Source: Candidatus Vicinibacter affinis
GTDB taxonomy: Bacteria > Bacteroidota > Bacteroidia > Chitinophagales > Saprospiraceae
Direction of reading: 5' to 3'
NCBI GenBank assembly: GCA_016714365.1
Contig: JADJNH010000005.1
Span: forward strand, 3,076,501-3,140,500
Length of the DNA stretch: 64,000 nucleotides
The position numbers and the translations under genes were made by a program. Positions 25,434 to 35,141 of this stretch are shown here, one piece after another. The first letter of the stretch is position 1. Each line of letters opens with the position of its first letter. The notes below the pieces were generated by a model. It was not told the DNA's origin. It worked only from the letters and a program-made list of their open reading frames with translations, and ran no database searches.

Positions 25434-26306
25434 TTATTTAACCCACTGCACTTCAATGACATCACCTGTTTCTACCAATGTTGCCATAGCCGGTGTTAAC
25501 GTTAATATCCCAGGAGCGGTTAAATAATCCGCAGTACCCAATAGCTTTGCACCGTTTCTGAAAACCCAAACCTTGGATACGGTGGCTGGTAAATTGGTTA
25601 CTAAATACACTGCCTGGCCTGTTGTTGCCGTAAAGTTCTGATCTCCACTTTGCAGAATGGACTCAGAAGTCACTCTTCGTAACGTACCATCAGGAGCGGA
25701 AACAACCAGACTGTCTGTTGATAAATTACCGCTTTGTAAACCTGTAATTTTCAAATTGTTAATCGCATCAGTAGATATCGTAGTCGGTTTGGTTAAAGCT
25801 CCTCCTAATTCTACTAGGTTGCCTGTTTTTGTTAAACCATTACTAAATGTAAGGGCATTAAAAAGTGAAGCAGCAGAAATGAAACGAATTTCGCCCGTTG
25901 TTGGATTGACTACCATTACACTATCGGTGGTGTTAGACCCAGATTGCAAGCCTGTGATGGCTAAAAAATTGGCAGCAGAAGTTACAATGGTCGTTGGTTG
26001 AATCAACGGACCTCCTAATTGAACAAGCTTTCCTGTTTTGGTTAGGCCATTATTGGCTGCATTGATATACCCAGAAAGCAATGAAGCAGTATCTGCATAC
26101 CTGACAAAATAATCCAACGAATCACTCAATTGATTAGGAGTTACGAATAAAATTGTACTGTCTGATTTAGTAATCACAGCCGTTGAACTGTCCAACACCC
26201 ATTTGATAGTACCTTTGTTATCAATAACTTTGGTTACTATCTTTTGAGCATTTACCATAGATCCTAAGGATATGGCAAATAAGAAGAGAAATAAAACCTT
26301 TTTCAT
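25434..26306 (-). CDS. Exported repeat protein, tail-fibre-like
   Basis: A 290-residue protein with signal peptide MKKVLFLFLFAISLGSMVNAQ. It contains two similar units of about 65 residues, NNGLTKTGKLVQLGGPLIQPT...LQSGSNTTDSVMVV (near 85-150) and SNGLTKTGNLVELGGALTKPT...LQSGNLSTDSLVVS (near 150-215). The C-terminal domain, with KVWVFRNGAKLLG and ending VIEVQWVK, resembles the C-terminus of the neighbouring protein at 26349-27164 (ILLFRNG ... MYIVQLK). The function is unknown. It sits 42 bp after that neighbour, so they are probably co-transcribed. Confidence 0.75.
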   Translation of the reverse strand: MKKVLFLFLFAISLGSMVNAQKIVTKVIDNKGTIKWVLDSSTAVITKSDSTILFVTPNQLSDSLDYFVRYADTASLLSGYINAANNGLTKTGKLVQLGGPLIQPTTIVTSAANFLAITGLQSGSNTTDSVMVVNPTTGEIRFISAASLFNALTFSNGLTKTGNLVELGGALTKPTTISTDAINNLKITGLQSGNLSTDSLVVSAPDGTLRRVTSESILQSGDQNFTATTGQAVYLVTNLPATVSKVWVFRNGAKLLGTADYLTAPGILTLTPAMATLVETGDVIEVQWVK

Positions 26307-26348
26307 GTATTAATTTTTAATTTATAATTTAATTTATTAATGTAAAAT

Positions 26349-27164
26349 TTATTTTAATTGTACTATGTACATTTCATCCCCTTGCACACAGGGTATTTCT
26401 GACATAATCGATTGGACGTTATGGAAAACAAAGGATATCATTACTCCATTTCTGAACAGGAGAATTTTATTGACGTCCGTAATAACATCGGGAGTATCAA
26501 AAACAAGTTGACCAGAATTCAACACAATTTCTGTCCGCTTCAGTGCTCCCATAATAAAACTACTGGATGGAACCGATTTAATTCTTCCGGCATCAGGATT
26601 AACTACCAATAGATTATCGGTTGTAAGATCGCCAGCATTTATACTGTCAATGATGAGTTGGCCTTTTACGTGTAATGCGGCTTCAGGTGTGGAAGTCCCT
26701 ATACCGAGCCATCCTTCCTCTGTTATACGTAAACGCTCAGTGTTATTTGTTTTAATGACCAACGGTGAAAGATCGGTTGTACCTAAAAAATGTTCTGTGG
26801 CATTTGTTCCACTATTACCAGAAAGATTCCAAGAAGCTGAAGAGGTGGATCCTGCATTTACCTTTATCCATTTTGAACCATCACTGTAATAAATGCCTGG
26901 GTTAATATCATTCACCGTTGACAGATTATATACAAACATTCCCTCTACGAAGAAACTTAAAGGTGAGGGTGTAGTTGTTGAAAAAAGCGACAGTCTTGGC
27001 AATAAAAGTCCCTTGTTTTTAGATTCAATTTCTACAGCTGAATTGGGGTTTATAACAGTTGGATTGTCGCCAATTTTAACTTGAGAAAATAAGTTTGAGC
27101 AATAACTTAATACTACAATGAACATTGTAATAGATAACAGCTTATGTATTGGATTATTTTTCAC
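26349..27164 (-). CDS. Exported protein with tail-fibre-like N-domain
   Basis: A 271-residue exported protein. I prefer a GTG start at 27164, which yields the signal peptide V(M)KNNPIHKLLSITMFIVVLSYCSNLFSQ and begins 19 bp after the upstream stop. The ATG at 27227 would overlap that gene by 44 bp and bury the signal peptide. The N-terminal region reads VINPNSAVEIESKNKGLLLPRLSL and GIYYSDGSKWIKV, wording common in Bacteroidota tail-fibre-like surface proteins, then GWLGIGTSTPEAALHVKG. The C-terminal domain is shared with the 25434-26306 protein. Function unknown. Confidence 0.7.
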   Translation of the reverse strand: MKNNPIHKLLSITMFIVVLSYCSNLFSQVKIGDNPTVINPNSAVEIESKNKGLLLPRLSLFSTTTPSPLSFFVEGMFVYNLSTVNDINPGIYYSDGSKWIKVNAGSTSSASWNLSGNSGTNATEHFLGTTDLSPLVIKTNNTERLRITEEGWLGIGTSTPEAALHVKGQLIIDSINAGDLTTDNLLVVNPDAGRIKSVPSSSFIMGALKRTEIVLNSGQLVFDTPDVITDVNKILLFRNGVMISFVFHNVQSIMSEIPCVQGDEMYIVQLK

Positions 27165-27183
27165 TTTTCTTTCAATTAAAGGC

Positions 27184-28464
27184 CTATTGTATAATAAATT
27201 TCTGCGTGCTTCCGATCTGTTTTCCATTTTCGTTTATCACGATGATGAAATATGTAGCAGCAGAAAAGTTTAGTAGTTTTATGTTTACTTGATTTCGGCC
27301 TTCTTTCACATGAATGGATTGCAACATAATTCTTTGGCCAATGGAATTAAATAGGATACAATCAGCTCTTCCTCTATAAGCTGTTTCAAAATTTATGTAT
27401 ATATTTTCATGGGTGGCAACAGGATTTGGAAATAAAATCATATATTCGACAACTTTACACTTATTTAGGCTGCTAATTACAGGTGAATACAAAAACGATC
27501 CGTCTGTATTTATCATTTTTAAACGGTAATACATTATTCCCGAAGGTTGATCCATAGAAATGCTATACTGATTTTGCGTTGATGAACCAGCAGCCTTAAC
27601 TGATGCTTTGAAATAGAAATTAACAGCATCATAACTCTGTTCTATACTAAAAAAATCGGTATTGATTTCCTGGAAAGTAGTCCAGTTTAATATTGCAAAG
27701 CAATTCAATGATGTTGCGTAGAAGTTTGCTAATTGTAATGTTAATGGAATGGCAGGTTCAGTACTGCCCACCGCAATAGCTGTTATTCCTTTTACCATGG
27801 TACCCCGAAGAGTACTGTTTTCAGTATTACCACTTGCGGTTGAAGCTGCGCTTAGGTCAATCCAAGATATTCCATTCCAGCCTACCAATCGCAAATTTTG
27901 TGTTTGTCCGAATGCAGTCATATCGGGAATGCTTACTATTATGGTGAGACCTGCTCCTGTGCCAGAAGTATTACTTCCCATTTTTGATGAATCACCAACT
28001 TGCCAATCCCATTGGCCATCTTTACTTATTGCAGCAATAGGAGGAGAAACAGAAAGCACTGAGTGTTTACCTGCGAACGGTGAAGTGGGATCAAGGTTGT
28101 AACTTGGGTCTCCTAGAATCCACGCTGTGGCATATGCTTCTGTTGTAACAAATGGCGCAGAAATTTCAAGTGTTCGAATATCTTTTCCAGTTCCAACGGG
28201 AAATATAAATGGAGTATTCCCATATTTTTTAATGTAACCGTCTATGTTAGCGTCATCGGTACATCCAATAAAATTCGCAGTGTCAAATACACTGAAATAA
28301 CCGGGAATGGCTAATCTTTCAGTACTCCATGCAATCCCATTAACCGCAGAAATATCCATAATGCCGAAGTTGGTCATTTCTCCTTTTGAAAAGACTCTGT
28401 TACCTTGAGCATTGCCCAATAAAGTTGAAATAAAAAAGACTAAGACAAGTAACAATTCTTTCAT
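27184..28464 (-). CDS. Secreted protein with T9SS type A sorting domain
   Basis: A 426-residue protein with signal peptide MKELLLVLVFFISTLLGNAQ. The central part (DGQWDWQVGDSS ... LRLVGWNGISWIDLSAAS) resembles the repeated surface modules common in Bacteroidota. It is followed by the beta-rich segment LANFYATSLNCFAILNWTT (a fibronectin-like stretch often preceding sorting domains). The C-terminal ~80 residues (MILFPNPVATHENIYI ... FIIVINENGKQIG) form a T9SS type A signal. It is the first gene of the four-gene cluster reading leftwards. No catalytic motif was found. Confidence 0.78.
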   Translation of the reverse strand: MKELLLVLVFFISTLLGNAQGNRVFSKGEMTNFGIMDISAVNGIAWSTERLAIPGYFSVFDTANFIGCTDDANIDGYIKKYGNTPFIFPVGTGKDIRTLEISAPFVTTEAYATAWILGDPSYNLDPTSPFAGKHSVLSVSPPIAAISKDGQWDWQVGDSSKMGSNTSGTGAGLTIIVSIPDMTAFGQTQNLRLVGWNGISWIDLSAASTASGNTENSTLRGTMVKGITAIAVGSTEPAIPLTLQLANFYATSLNCFAILNWTTFQEINTDFFSIEQSYDAVNFYFKASVKAAGSSTQNQYSISMDQPSGIMYYRLKMINTDGSFLYSPVISSLNKCKVVEYMILFPNPVATHENIYINFETAYRGRADCILFNSIGQRIMLQSIHVKEGRNQVNIKLLNFSAATYFIIVINENGKQIGSTQKFIIQ

Positions 28465-29024
28465 TTTGGAATAAGCCTATTCATAAACTGTATGAATTTT
28501 TCGGCATTCCAAAGGTACCTTCCGTATTTATCAAGAAGTTACACAATTGTAGTTATTAGTTACATAAATGCCTTGATTTGTTTTGCAAATCAAAAATTGA
28601 GAAAGCACAAAATGCTTCCAAAAATAAATTTCCCCATATTACTTCCCACATCAATATGACTCACTTAATATGCAATAACCAAAATCTCTGATAAATAGTA
28701 AAAATTTACAGTAGCTTCAACTTTTCTAATTAATTAGAATTAAAATTAAATTTGTTTTTTAAATAAAATCATTTACACATTCTTTTGGTAAAAAAAATAT
28801 GTAATTTAAATTTTATACAAAATAAAACGTCAACATAGTAACGAAAAATTCTTAACAAACTAAATTATTAGTGAAGCATAAAAATTAAATCACAATACTA
28901 AATTTCCGAATTATAAATCTAATTCAGAATAAAGCTTTTCAATACTCGCTACAGCAGGCATTTCTCATGATTTCAAAACTCTAATTAGATTTTGCTTTTA
29001 AAATTTAACTTTCTAAAAAAAAAA
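28465..29024. other. A+T-rich intergenic region upstream of the exported-protein cluster
   Basis: About 560 very A+T-rich bases between the MoxR stop and the start of the T9SS gene. It should hold the promoter of the exported-protein cluster, but I see no convincing TAnnTTTG box in a suitable place, no RNA gene and no clear terminator. Confidence 0.5.
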
Positions 29025-30491
29025 TTACCCTAAACCTTTCAAAGCCGAAAACAGGTAATCCTGAAACCTGCTGGAGCCTCTGATAATTTTCCAATCGATG
29101 AGGCCGTACTCAGAGAGAATGTATAAAAGATATTCCATCATCAACAACTCTGATTCTTTAGAAATTTTTACTGCATCCTGGACCGCTTCTTTTAATCCCT
29201 GAACTCTGGAAAGTTCTTTTTTATATTGGACTTCTGTGTTGTTGTAAAAAAGGTCTACTGCATTTCCTTCTTCAAACCAAGAGATGATGTCTTTGTATTT
29301 TTTCTTGGCTTCTACCGGGGATTTACGTTGCAGCTGATCAATTCCATTAAAATATTCAGTTGCCATGCTCTTCATTGCCAGGCGAATGAGTTTGTGTGCG
29401 ACCGCCTCAGCGCCCTCCTGCTCTCCTTCATAAACCATTTCTATTTTGCCTACAATGGCAGGAATGGCGGCCATTAAATCACCAATACGCACAGACGCTT
29501 TGCTTTCATGTGATTGCAGCATTCTCAATTCAGCAGCACTCACGACACTCTCATAAGCAGAAATCGCCAATCTAGCGGATACGCCGCTTTTCTCATCTAC
29601 GTATTCACTCTCACGTGCTTCGAAGGCTATTTGTTCAATCAGATTTTCAATTAAATGTGGGACTTTAATTTTCTCCTGGCCCTGAGACAATTTTACTTCT
29701 TGTTGAGTGATTTGTCTTGCAATTTCAATGGTATCCGGATAATGAGTAAATATCTGCGCCTGGATTCTGTCTTTTAAAGGTGTGATGATCGCTCCCCTAC
29801 TTGTATAATCTTCCGGGTTGGCAGTAAAGATAAATTGCACATCCAACGGAAATCTTAACTTGAATCCACGAATCTGCACATCCCCCTCCTGAAGAATATT
29901 AAAAAGCGACACTTGAATTCTCGGTTGCAAATCGGGTAATTCGTTGATCACAAAAATTCCTCTGTTTGATCTTGGAATAAGCCCAAAGTGAATGGCCTCT
30001 TCACTTGAATAATTTAATTTTTGATTGGCAGCCTTTATTGGATCGATGTCCCCGATCAGGTCTGCAATGTTTACATCTGGAGTCGCCAATTTTTCTGTGT
30101 ATCTATCATCACGGTGCAACCATGAAATCGGGGTTTCATCACCCAACTCATGAATAAGCGTACGAGCATACCTGGACAATGGTTGAAAAGGGTCGTCATT
30201 TATTTCTGAACCCTTTACTACCGGAATGTACTCATCCAAAAGCCTTACCATTAGTCTGGCCATTTTAGTTTTAGCCTGACCACGAAGTCCTAAAAAATTT
30301 ATGTTGTGTCCACTTAAAATGGCTCTTTCCAAAGAGGGAATCACCGTATCTTCATAACCTTGTATTCCTTCGAAAATAGTTTCTCCTGTTGATAATTTTT
30401 GGATCAAATTATCTCTCAATTCTTGTTTAACAGATTTGGATTTGTATCCTGATGCTTTCAATTCTCCAAATGTGTGAATCTTATGCTGCAT
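29025..30491 (-). CDS. MoxR-like AAA+ ATPase
   Basis: A 488-residue AAA+ protein related to MoxR and the magnesium-chelatase I subunit. ATG at 30491 is chosen because it follows the VWA stop by 1 bp; a more distal ATG would overlap it. Walker A is GLRGQAKT (68-75), Walker B is the FVINELPDL region, the sensor is FTANPEDYTSRGAIITPLKDR, and the C-terminal half is helical. MoxR ATPases usually act with a VWA protein as a chaperone or metal-insertase pair, and the VWA partner is immediately upstream. A decayed second copy of both genes lies at 22525-23126. The target is unknown. Confidence 0.9.
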   Translation of the reverse strand: MQHKIHTFGELKASGYKSKSVKQELRDNLIQKLSTGETIFEGIQGYEDTVIPSLERAILSGHNINFLGLRGQAKTKMARLMVRLLDEYIPVVKGSEINDDPFQPLSRYARTLIHELGDETPISWLHRDDRYTEKLATPDVNIADLIGDIDPIKAANQKLNYSSEEAIHFGLIPRSNRGIFVINELPDLQPRIQVSLFNILQEGDVQIRGFKLRFPLDVQFIFTANPEDYTSRGAIITPLKDRIQAQIFTHYPDTIEIARQITQQEVKLSQGQEKIKVPHLIENLIEQIAFEARESEYVDEKSGVSARLAISAYESVVSAAELRMLQSHESKASVRIGDLMAAIPAIVGKIEMVYEGEQEGAEAVAHKLIRLAMKSMATEYFNGIDQLQRKSPVEAKKKYKDIISWFEEGNAVDLFYNNTEVQYKKELSRVQGLKEAVQDAVKISKESELLMMEYLLYILSEYGLIDWKIIRGSSRFQDYLFSALKGLG

Positions 30492-30492
30492 A

Positions 30493-31590
30493 TTAATTTT
30501 TTCTTTTTTTACTGTTTTGGTAATCGGCAAAAATATATTGCCCCAATCCTTGCAACCCTGAGTAAAAGGCTTTCCCCTGATTGGCTTCTGTAAACTCCTC
30601 TACAAATTTTTGAAGATATGGATCCTGTGCAATCATAAATGTGGTCACCGGAATATTCAATTTTTTACATTGTATCCCCAGGTTAATGGTTTTATTAATT
30701 ATTTTAGGATCATGTCCTGCACTGTTCTGGTAATATTTTCCATTACTCAATTTGATACAGGTTGGTTTTCCATCTGTAATCATAAATATCTGTCGGTTCC
30801 TGGTTTTTCTTTTACGCAGCAATTCCATCGCTAATTCAAGTCCGGCGACTGTATTGGTGTGATAAGGTCCGACTGACAAGTAAGGCAAGTCTTTAATTTG
30901 AATTTGCCAGGCATCATTTCCAAAAACAACTACATCCAAACTGTCTTTAGGATATCGGGTGGTAATTAATTCTGCCAATGCCATGGCCACTTTCTTAGCA
31001 GGCGTAATGCGGTCTTCTCCATACAAAATCATGGAGTGTGAAATGTCAATCATGAGCACTGTTGCCATTTGGCTTTTATGCTCTACTTCATGCACTTCAA
31101 GATCGTTTTCCTCCAGATTGAAATCTTCCAACCCGTTTCTAATCTGAGCATTTTTGATGCTGGAATTAAAATCTATTGTTTGTAGTGAATCACCAAATTG
31201 ATAAGGCCTTCTGTCCTCCGTCAAGTCGCCGCCATTCCCTACGTGTTTAGAATTATGCCCACCCTTTTTATCTTTTTTCAACACTCCGAATATCTGATCC
31301 AGGGCTTTTTGTCTGATGAGTCTTTCTGATTTTGGCCCCAACTCTGTTCCCTTCCCATCAGCTGCAGGCAAAACAAAAGCCTGTCTTTCCAAATCCCTTC
31401 TAAAATCCTCCAAAGTGTAATCAGGTGTAGTTATTTTATGCTCCCGATCAATCTGTTCCATCCATTCAAAAGTCTCCTCCACATCTCCGGCGGTGTATAC
31501 CATGATTTCCAGAAATAAGTCCAGGAGCTTCTCAAAGACAGTCCTCTTGTCTTCTTCCGGAGTGAATTGAGTAAATCTAGAACCAATCAT
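30493..31590 (-). CDS. VWA-domain protein, partner of MoxR ATPase
   Basis: A 365-residue protein with a helical N-terminal part (1-170), a basic, Gly-rich linker (KKDKKGGHNSKHVGNGG), and a C-terminal von Willebrand A domain. The MIDAS metal site is visible as VLMIDISHSM (Asp182, Ser184, Ser186 as D-x-S-x-S), with the later MITDGKPT. No signal peptide, so it is cytoplasmic. The gene ends 1 bp before the MoxR start, implying tight co-expression. In this family the VWA protein is thought to select the substrate for the ATPase; the substrate here is not known. Confidence 0.9.
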   Translation of the reverse strand: MIGSRFTQFTPEEDKRTVFEKLLDLFLEIMVYTAGDVEETFEWMEQIDREHKITTPDYTLEDFRRDLERQAFVLPAADGKGTELGPKSERLIRQKALDQIFGVLKKDKKGGHNSKHVGNGGDLTEDRRPYQFGDSLQTIDFNSSIKNAQIRNGLEDFNLEENDLEVHEVEHKSQMATVLMIDISHSMILYGEDRITPAKKVAMALAELITTRYPKDSLDVVVFGNDAWQIQIKDLPYLSVGPYHTNTVAGLELAMELLRKRKTRNRQIFMITDGKPTCIKLSNGKYYQNSAGHDPKIINKTINLGIQCKKLNIPVTTFMIAQDPYLQKFVEEFTEANQGKAFYSGLQGLGQYIFADYQNSKKRKN

Positions 31591-32025
31591 GCAACATAAA
31601 CTTAGATCTGTTACAATTGTTCAGAAACTCGCAAATAAAATCATTTTGTGCCCAATAAATGTCCGACGACATTAAAATATAGCACTGCAATGCTCATCTA
31701 ATAATTTGATTCCAAAATTATCATGCTTGCAACATGCAGGTCAGGAAATCGTTCAAATTTAAAATAAGTATTTCTTAAAGTAGATATTGCTTTAAAATCT
31801 TCAGAATTCAATTTTAAAAAAATGATTACCCTTTATAATTATAATGTAGGAGTGATTAATTCATTGAGTTGAATTCGGTAAATAATTAATCTAAAAATTA
31901 CCTTTCAGGGTGAATTTTAAACCTGGTTAATGTCATTAATTGGTTATCAAATCCAAAATTATTAAAAAATATTTAGAGAAACCAAACGAGATGTTTGTTG
32001 GTAAAAAAAAATAAAATGAAATTAT
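31591..32025. other. Intergenic region without recognised features
   Basis: About 435 A+T-rich bases between the start of the VWA gene and the end of the acyltransferase gene. A short palindrome TTATAATTATAA-like stretch near 31833 is the only structure seen. The VWA/MoxR promoter must lie in its right part relative to the gene start, but no clear consensus is visible. Confidence 0.5.
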
Positions 32026-32604
32026 TTAATGTTCCAGGACACGGACCAATCTGGCAGGGACTCCTGCAATCAGACTGTAGTCAGGAAAACTTTTGGTGAC
32101 AACAGAACCCGCAGCCACTATGCAACATCGCCCTATTTCTACTCCATGCAACACGAGTACATGCGCACCCAGAAAGGTTCCTTCTCGTATGACAATGGGG
32201 CCTGTTTTTCTGGGGTAAAGAGCTGACATAGGCATTTGACCAAGATCCATGTGCGTCATCAACATAGAATGTGCTCCAATTCCAACCTCGCTTTCCAGAT
32301 AAATTTTATCGACAAGGTCAAAGAAAACACCTTTACCGATTACGCATCGATCTCCAATTGAAAGATTTGAGAAATCATTGGTTGCAGATTCATCTCCCGT
32401 AACATTGTCCATCCTGTAATAACCCTTAAAATGTATTTTCTTCCCAAGTTTTGCTCCATAGTTCATCAAAAGTATGGGAACAAAATATTTAGGACAGGAT
32501 TCTAATTTTCTAACCACATACTCCACACCAAGAAAAAATGCGAAAAATCGAATTTTTAATAAGTATAAATTTGACAATAAAAATTTAAACAAATTCTTCA
32601 ACAT
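32026..32604 (-). CDS. Hexapeptide-repeat acyltransferase (LbH fold)
   Basis: A 192-residue protein with the left-handed parallel beta-helix signature of serial [LIV]-G-x4 hexapeptides: LSIGDRCVIGKGVFF, VGIGAHSMLM, IVIREGTFLGAHVLVLHGVEIGRCCIVAAGSVVTKSFPDYSLIAGVPARLV. This is the WcaF/maltose-acetyltransferase group, which acetylates sugars of surface polysaccharides or small acceptors. The HMDLG stretch may hold the catalytic His. It is transcribed in the same direction as relA/spoT, 67 bp downstream of that gene. The acceptor is unknown. Confidence 0.87.
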   Translation of the reverse strand: MLKNLFKFLLSNLYLLKIRFFAFFLGVEYVVRKLESCPKYFVPILLMNYGAKLGKKIHFKGYYRMDNVTGDESATNDFSNLSIGDRCVIGKGVFFDLVDKIYLESEVGIGAHSMLMTHMDLGQMPMSALYPRKTGPIVIREGTFLGAHVLVLHGVEIGRCCIVAAGSVVTKSFPDYSLIAGVPARLVRVLEH

Positions 32605-32671
32605 TGGTTCATTCTAGTATTCATATTTATTTCGGCAAGCCTTATACTTTATTTCTAATCAAGCTTACATT

Positions 32672-34909
32672 CTAATGTATTACCCTTGACACATTTGAAA
32701 TACCGGGCAGTTGACTAAGTGATTGAATAATCTGGTTGATTTGATCTTTGTTGGACACAATAAGTCCTACTTTTCCTTCAAAAGTACCCTCATGGCCTGC
32801 AATGCTAAAGGATTTGATGTTGACCCCCAAAATACTTGAGATGTTATGAGTGAGTCTTTCAATTACCCCCGGACCATCATCTATTCCGGTTATGTTCAAA
32901 TCAACGGTATAACGAGATCCAGACACTGAGGTCCATTCTGCTTTTAATATTCTGTAACCATAATTTACCATGAGGTTTTCTGCATTCGGGCAATTGATGC
33001 GGTGAATTTTCATTCCGCTGTTAGCCGTTACATAAGCAAAAATATCATCACCCTGGACAGGATTACAACAATTGGCAAGAGTATATTGATAATGATCAGC
33101 AGGCTCGTTGTTGATCAACAACCGACCAGGTTCATGGTGATGTTTTTCAATTGTTTCTTCCTTCTCTTCCCGTACAGCATCTTTATCAACAGGTTTAATT
33201 AAAGTGAGTTTGGCACCTTCAATATTGAAATTTTTAATCATGGAGGACCATTCCAATTGTTGGGTGGCAACTGCTGCAAAGAGGTCCAGTTTATTTTTAA
33301 AACCAAAAGTTTTTAAAAGTATATCGATATTTTCCTCCAGTGAAATTTTTAAATTCTTAAATTTTCTATCCAATATTTCCTTCCCGTACTCACCCAGAAT
33401 TTTTTGTTCTTCCTTCAATGCAGATCGGATTCTGGATTTGGCTTTTCCGGTAGTAACCATTTTTAACCAATCCTCTGTTGGCTTTTGCTTGGAATTTGTT
33501 ATCACGGTTACCTGATCTCCACTGGTCAAAACATATCCCAATGGAACCAGTTTATTGTTGATTTTACAGGCACTTGCTTTTACACCCAGATCACTGTGAA
33601 TGCTGAAAGCAAAATCCAGGGCTGTTGCGCCTTTTGGTAGCACTTTCATGTCTCCGTTCGGAGTGTAGATATAAACTTCTTCGCCGTAAAGATTGGCTTT
33701 AAAATCATGCAGAAACTCCATTGCATCGTTGTGAGGAGTTTCCAACATATCCTTAATTGTGTTGAACCAATGATCGTAAATTCCATGAATATCTGCGACC
33801 CCTTTATATTTCCAATGAGAGGCATAACCTTTTTCTGCTATGTCATCCATGCGGGCACTTCGGATTTGAATCTCCACATATTTTCCGCCCGGGCCAATTA
33901 CAGTAGTATGCAATGACTCATAGCCATTGGATTTTGGAGTAGTTATCCAATCCCTGAGTCGTTCAGGAATAGGTTTGTGCACATCCGTAACGATGGAATA
34001 GATTTGCCAGCAAACTGACTTTTCTTTTTCCTTTGGACAATCCACCACAATGCGCACCGCAAACAAGTCAAATATCTCCTCAAAATTTACTTTCTTGGTT
34101 TTGATTTTATTGGCGATGGAGGAAATGGACTTTGGTCTGCCGTAAATCTTGTATGGCATTTCCAATTGGTCAAGTTTCATTTTAAGCGGTTTGATAAATT
34201 CATTGATGAATTTATTTCGCTCTTTGTGTGTGTCCTTGAGTTTAGAAGTGATGTCGCGATATAAATCAGGCTCGGTTATTTTGACACAGATGTCCTGAAA
34301 CTCAGATTTGACATTGTACAGGCCCAATCTATGAGCCAACGGTGCATAGATGTAGGAAGTTTCAGCAGCTATTTTCAGCTGTTTGTGTTTTGGCATTCCA
34401 TCAATGGTGCGCAGATTGTGAAGTCTGTCGGCCATTTTTATCAGAATCACCCTGACGTCATCGACCAGTGTGCTTAGAACTTTTTTGAAATTTTCTGCCT
34501 GAGGAGACTCCACATTGTAGAGTCCATCCAGTTTGGTAAGTCCATCTACTATCCTTGAAATCTTTGGCCCAAACAATTCATTAACCTGATGGAGTGTCAC
34601 CGGAGTATCTTCCACTACATCATGGAGCAGAGCAGCAATAATTGATTTATAACCTAAACCCAGTTCTTCAAAACAGATTCTGGCTACTTCCAGCGGGTGG
34701 GTAATGTAGGGTTCTCCTGATTTTCTTCTTTGATCCCCATGTGCTGCAAAAGCGAGCTCAAAAGCTCTTCTGATTTCTTGTTTTTCTTCAGTGGTGATAT
34801 TTGCACTTCTAATTGCACGCAGCAGCCGGCGGTAAGCGGCTTTGATGAGTAACTGGTCTTCCTCAGGCCAGGCGTAGGGTGCTATGGATGTAGAATCGGT
34901 TGATAACAT
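32672..34909 (-). CDS. relA/spoT: Bifunctional (p)ppGpp synthetase/hydrolase
   Basis: A long RSH protein of 745 residues. I use the ATG at 34909; a TTG at 34951 in frame would add 14 residues. The hydrolase HD domain has HGDQRRKSGEPYITHPLEVA, LLHDVVEDT and MADRLHNLRT. The synthetase domain has YGRPKSISSIANKI, DLFAVRIVVD and YESLHTTVIGP. The TGS domain (EEVYIYTPNGDMKVLPKGATALDFA, near 400) and C-terminal ACT domain (SGSRYTVDLNITGIDDGPGVIERLT) complete the layout. Both catalytic motifs are intact, so synthesis and hydrolysis are expected; it controls the stringent response. Confidence 0.95.
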   Translation of the reverse strand: MLSTDSTSIAPYAWPEEDQLLIKAAYRRLLRAIRSANITTEEKQEIRRAFELAFAAHGDQRRKSGEPYITHPLEVARICFEELGLGYKSIIAALLHDVVEDTPVTLHQVNELFGPKISRIVDGLTKLDGLYNVESPQAENFKKVLSTLVDDVRVILIKMADRLHNLRTIDGMPKHKQLKIAAETSYIYAPLAHRLGLYNVKSEFQDICVKITEPDLYRDITSKLKDTHKERNKFINEFIKPLKMKLDQLEMPYKIYGRPKSISSIANKIKTKKVNFEEIFDLFAVRIVVDCPKEKEKSVCWQIYSIVTDVHKPIPERLRDWITTPKSNGYESLHTTVIGPGGKYVEIQIRSARMDDIAEKGYASHWKYKGVADIHGIYDHWFNTIKDMLETPHNDAMEFLHDFKANLYGEEVYIYTPNGDMKVLPKGATALDFAFSIHSDLGVKASACKINNKLVPLGYVLTSGDQVTVITNSKQKPTEDWLKMVTTGKAKSRIRSALKEEQKILGEYGKEILDRKFKNLKISLEENIDILLKTFGFKNKLDLFAAVATQQLEWSSMIKNFNIEGAKLTLIKPVDKDAVREEKEETIEKHHHEPGRLLINNEPADHYQYTLANCCNPVQGDDIFAYVTANSGMKIHRINCPNAENLMVNYGYRILKAEWTSVSGSRYTVDLNITGIDDGPGVIERLTHNISSILGVNIKSFSIAGHEGTFEGKVGLIVSNKDQINQIIQSLSQLPGISNVSRVIH

Positions 34910-35101
34910 ACGGTGCGAAAGCAAATCTAATAATTTCTGTGTGATTAACAATTAAAGTATCCCATTTGCATAAAAATGTAATAATTTTTTTTACATTAAG
35001 ATAATAATATATATTTATAATATTAATTTACAATAGATTACGTCAATAGCTTGGCTACTTAGTTGGTCAAATAAAAATCCTTAAATATTAAAATGTTATT
35101 C

Positions 35102-35132
35102 TTGGAAGTTTTCGGGAATCCGTTTATCTTTG
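35102..35132 (+). promoter_or_regulatory. Promoter of tRNA-Leu
   Basis: TTGG at 35102-35105 and TATCTTTG at 35125-35132, a perfect -7 box of the Bacteroidota TAnnTTTG type at acceptable spacing. It ends nine bases before the mature tRNA-Leu 5' end and may also serve the tig gene behind it. Confidence 0.75.
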
Positions 35133-35141
35133 CGGCGTTTT

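Noticed and set aside
19642..31590. Complete integrative element or prophage inserted at tRNA-Pro
   Set aside because: No integrase, transposase, replication or packaging gene and no duplicated tRNA-Pro 3' end at the far side were found; only the accessory character and fibre-like genes suggest it.
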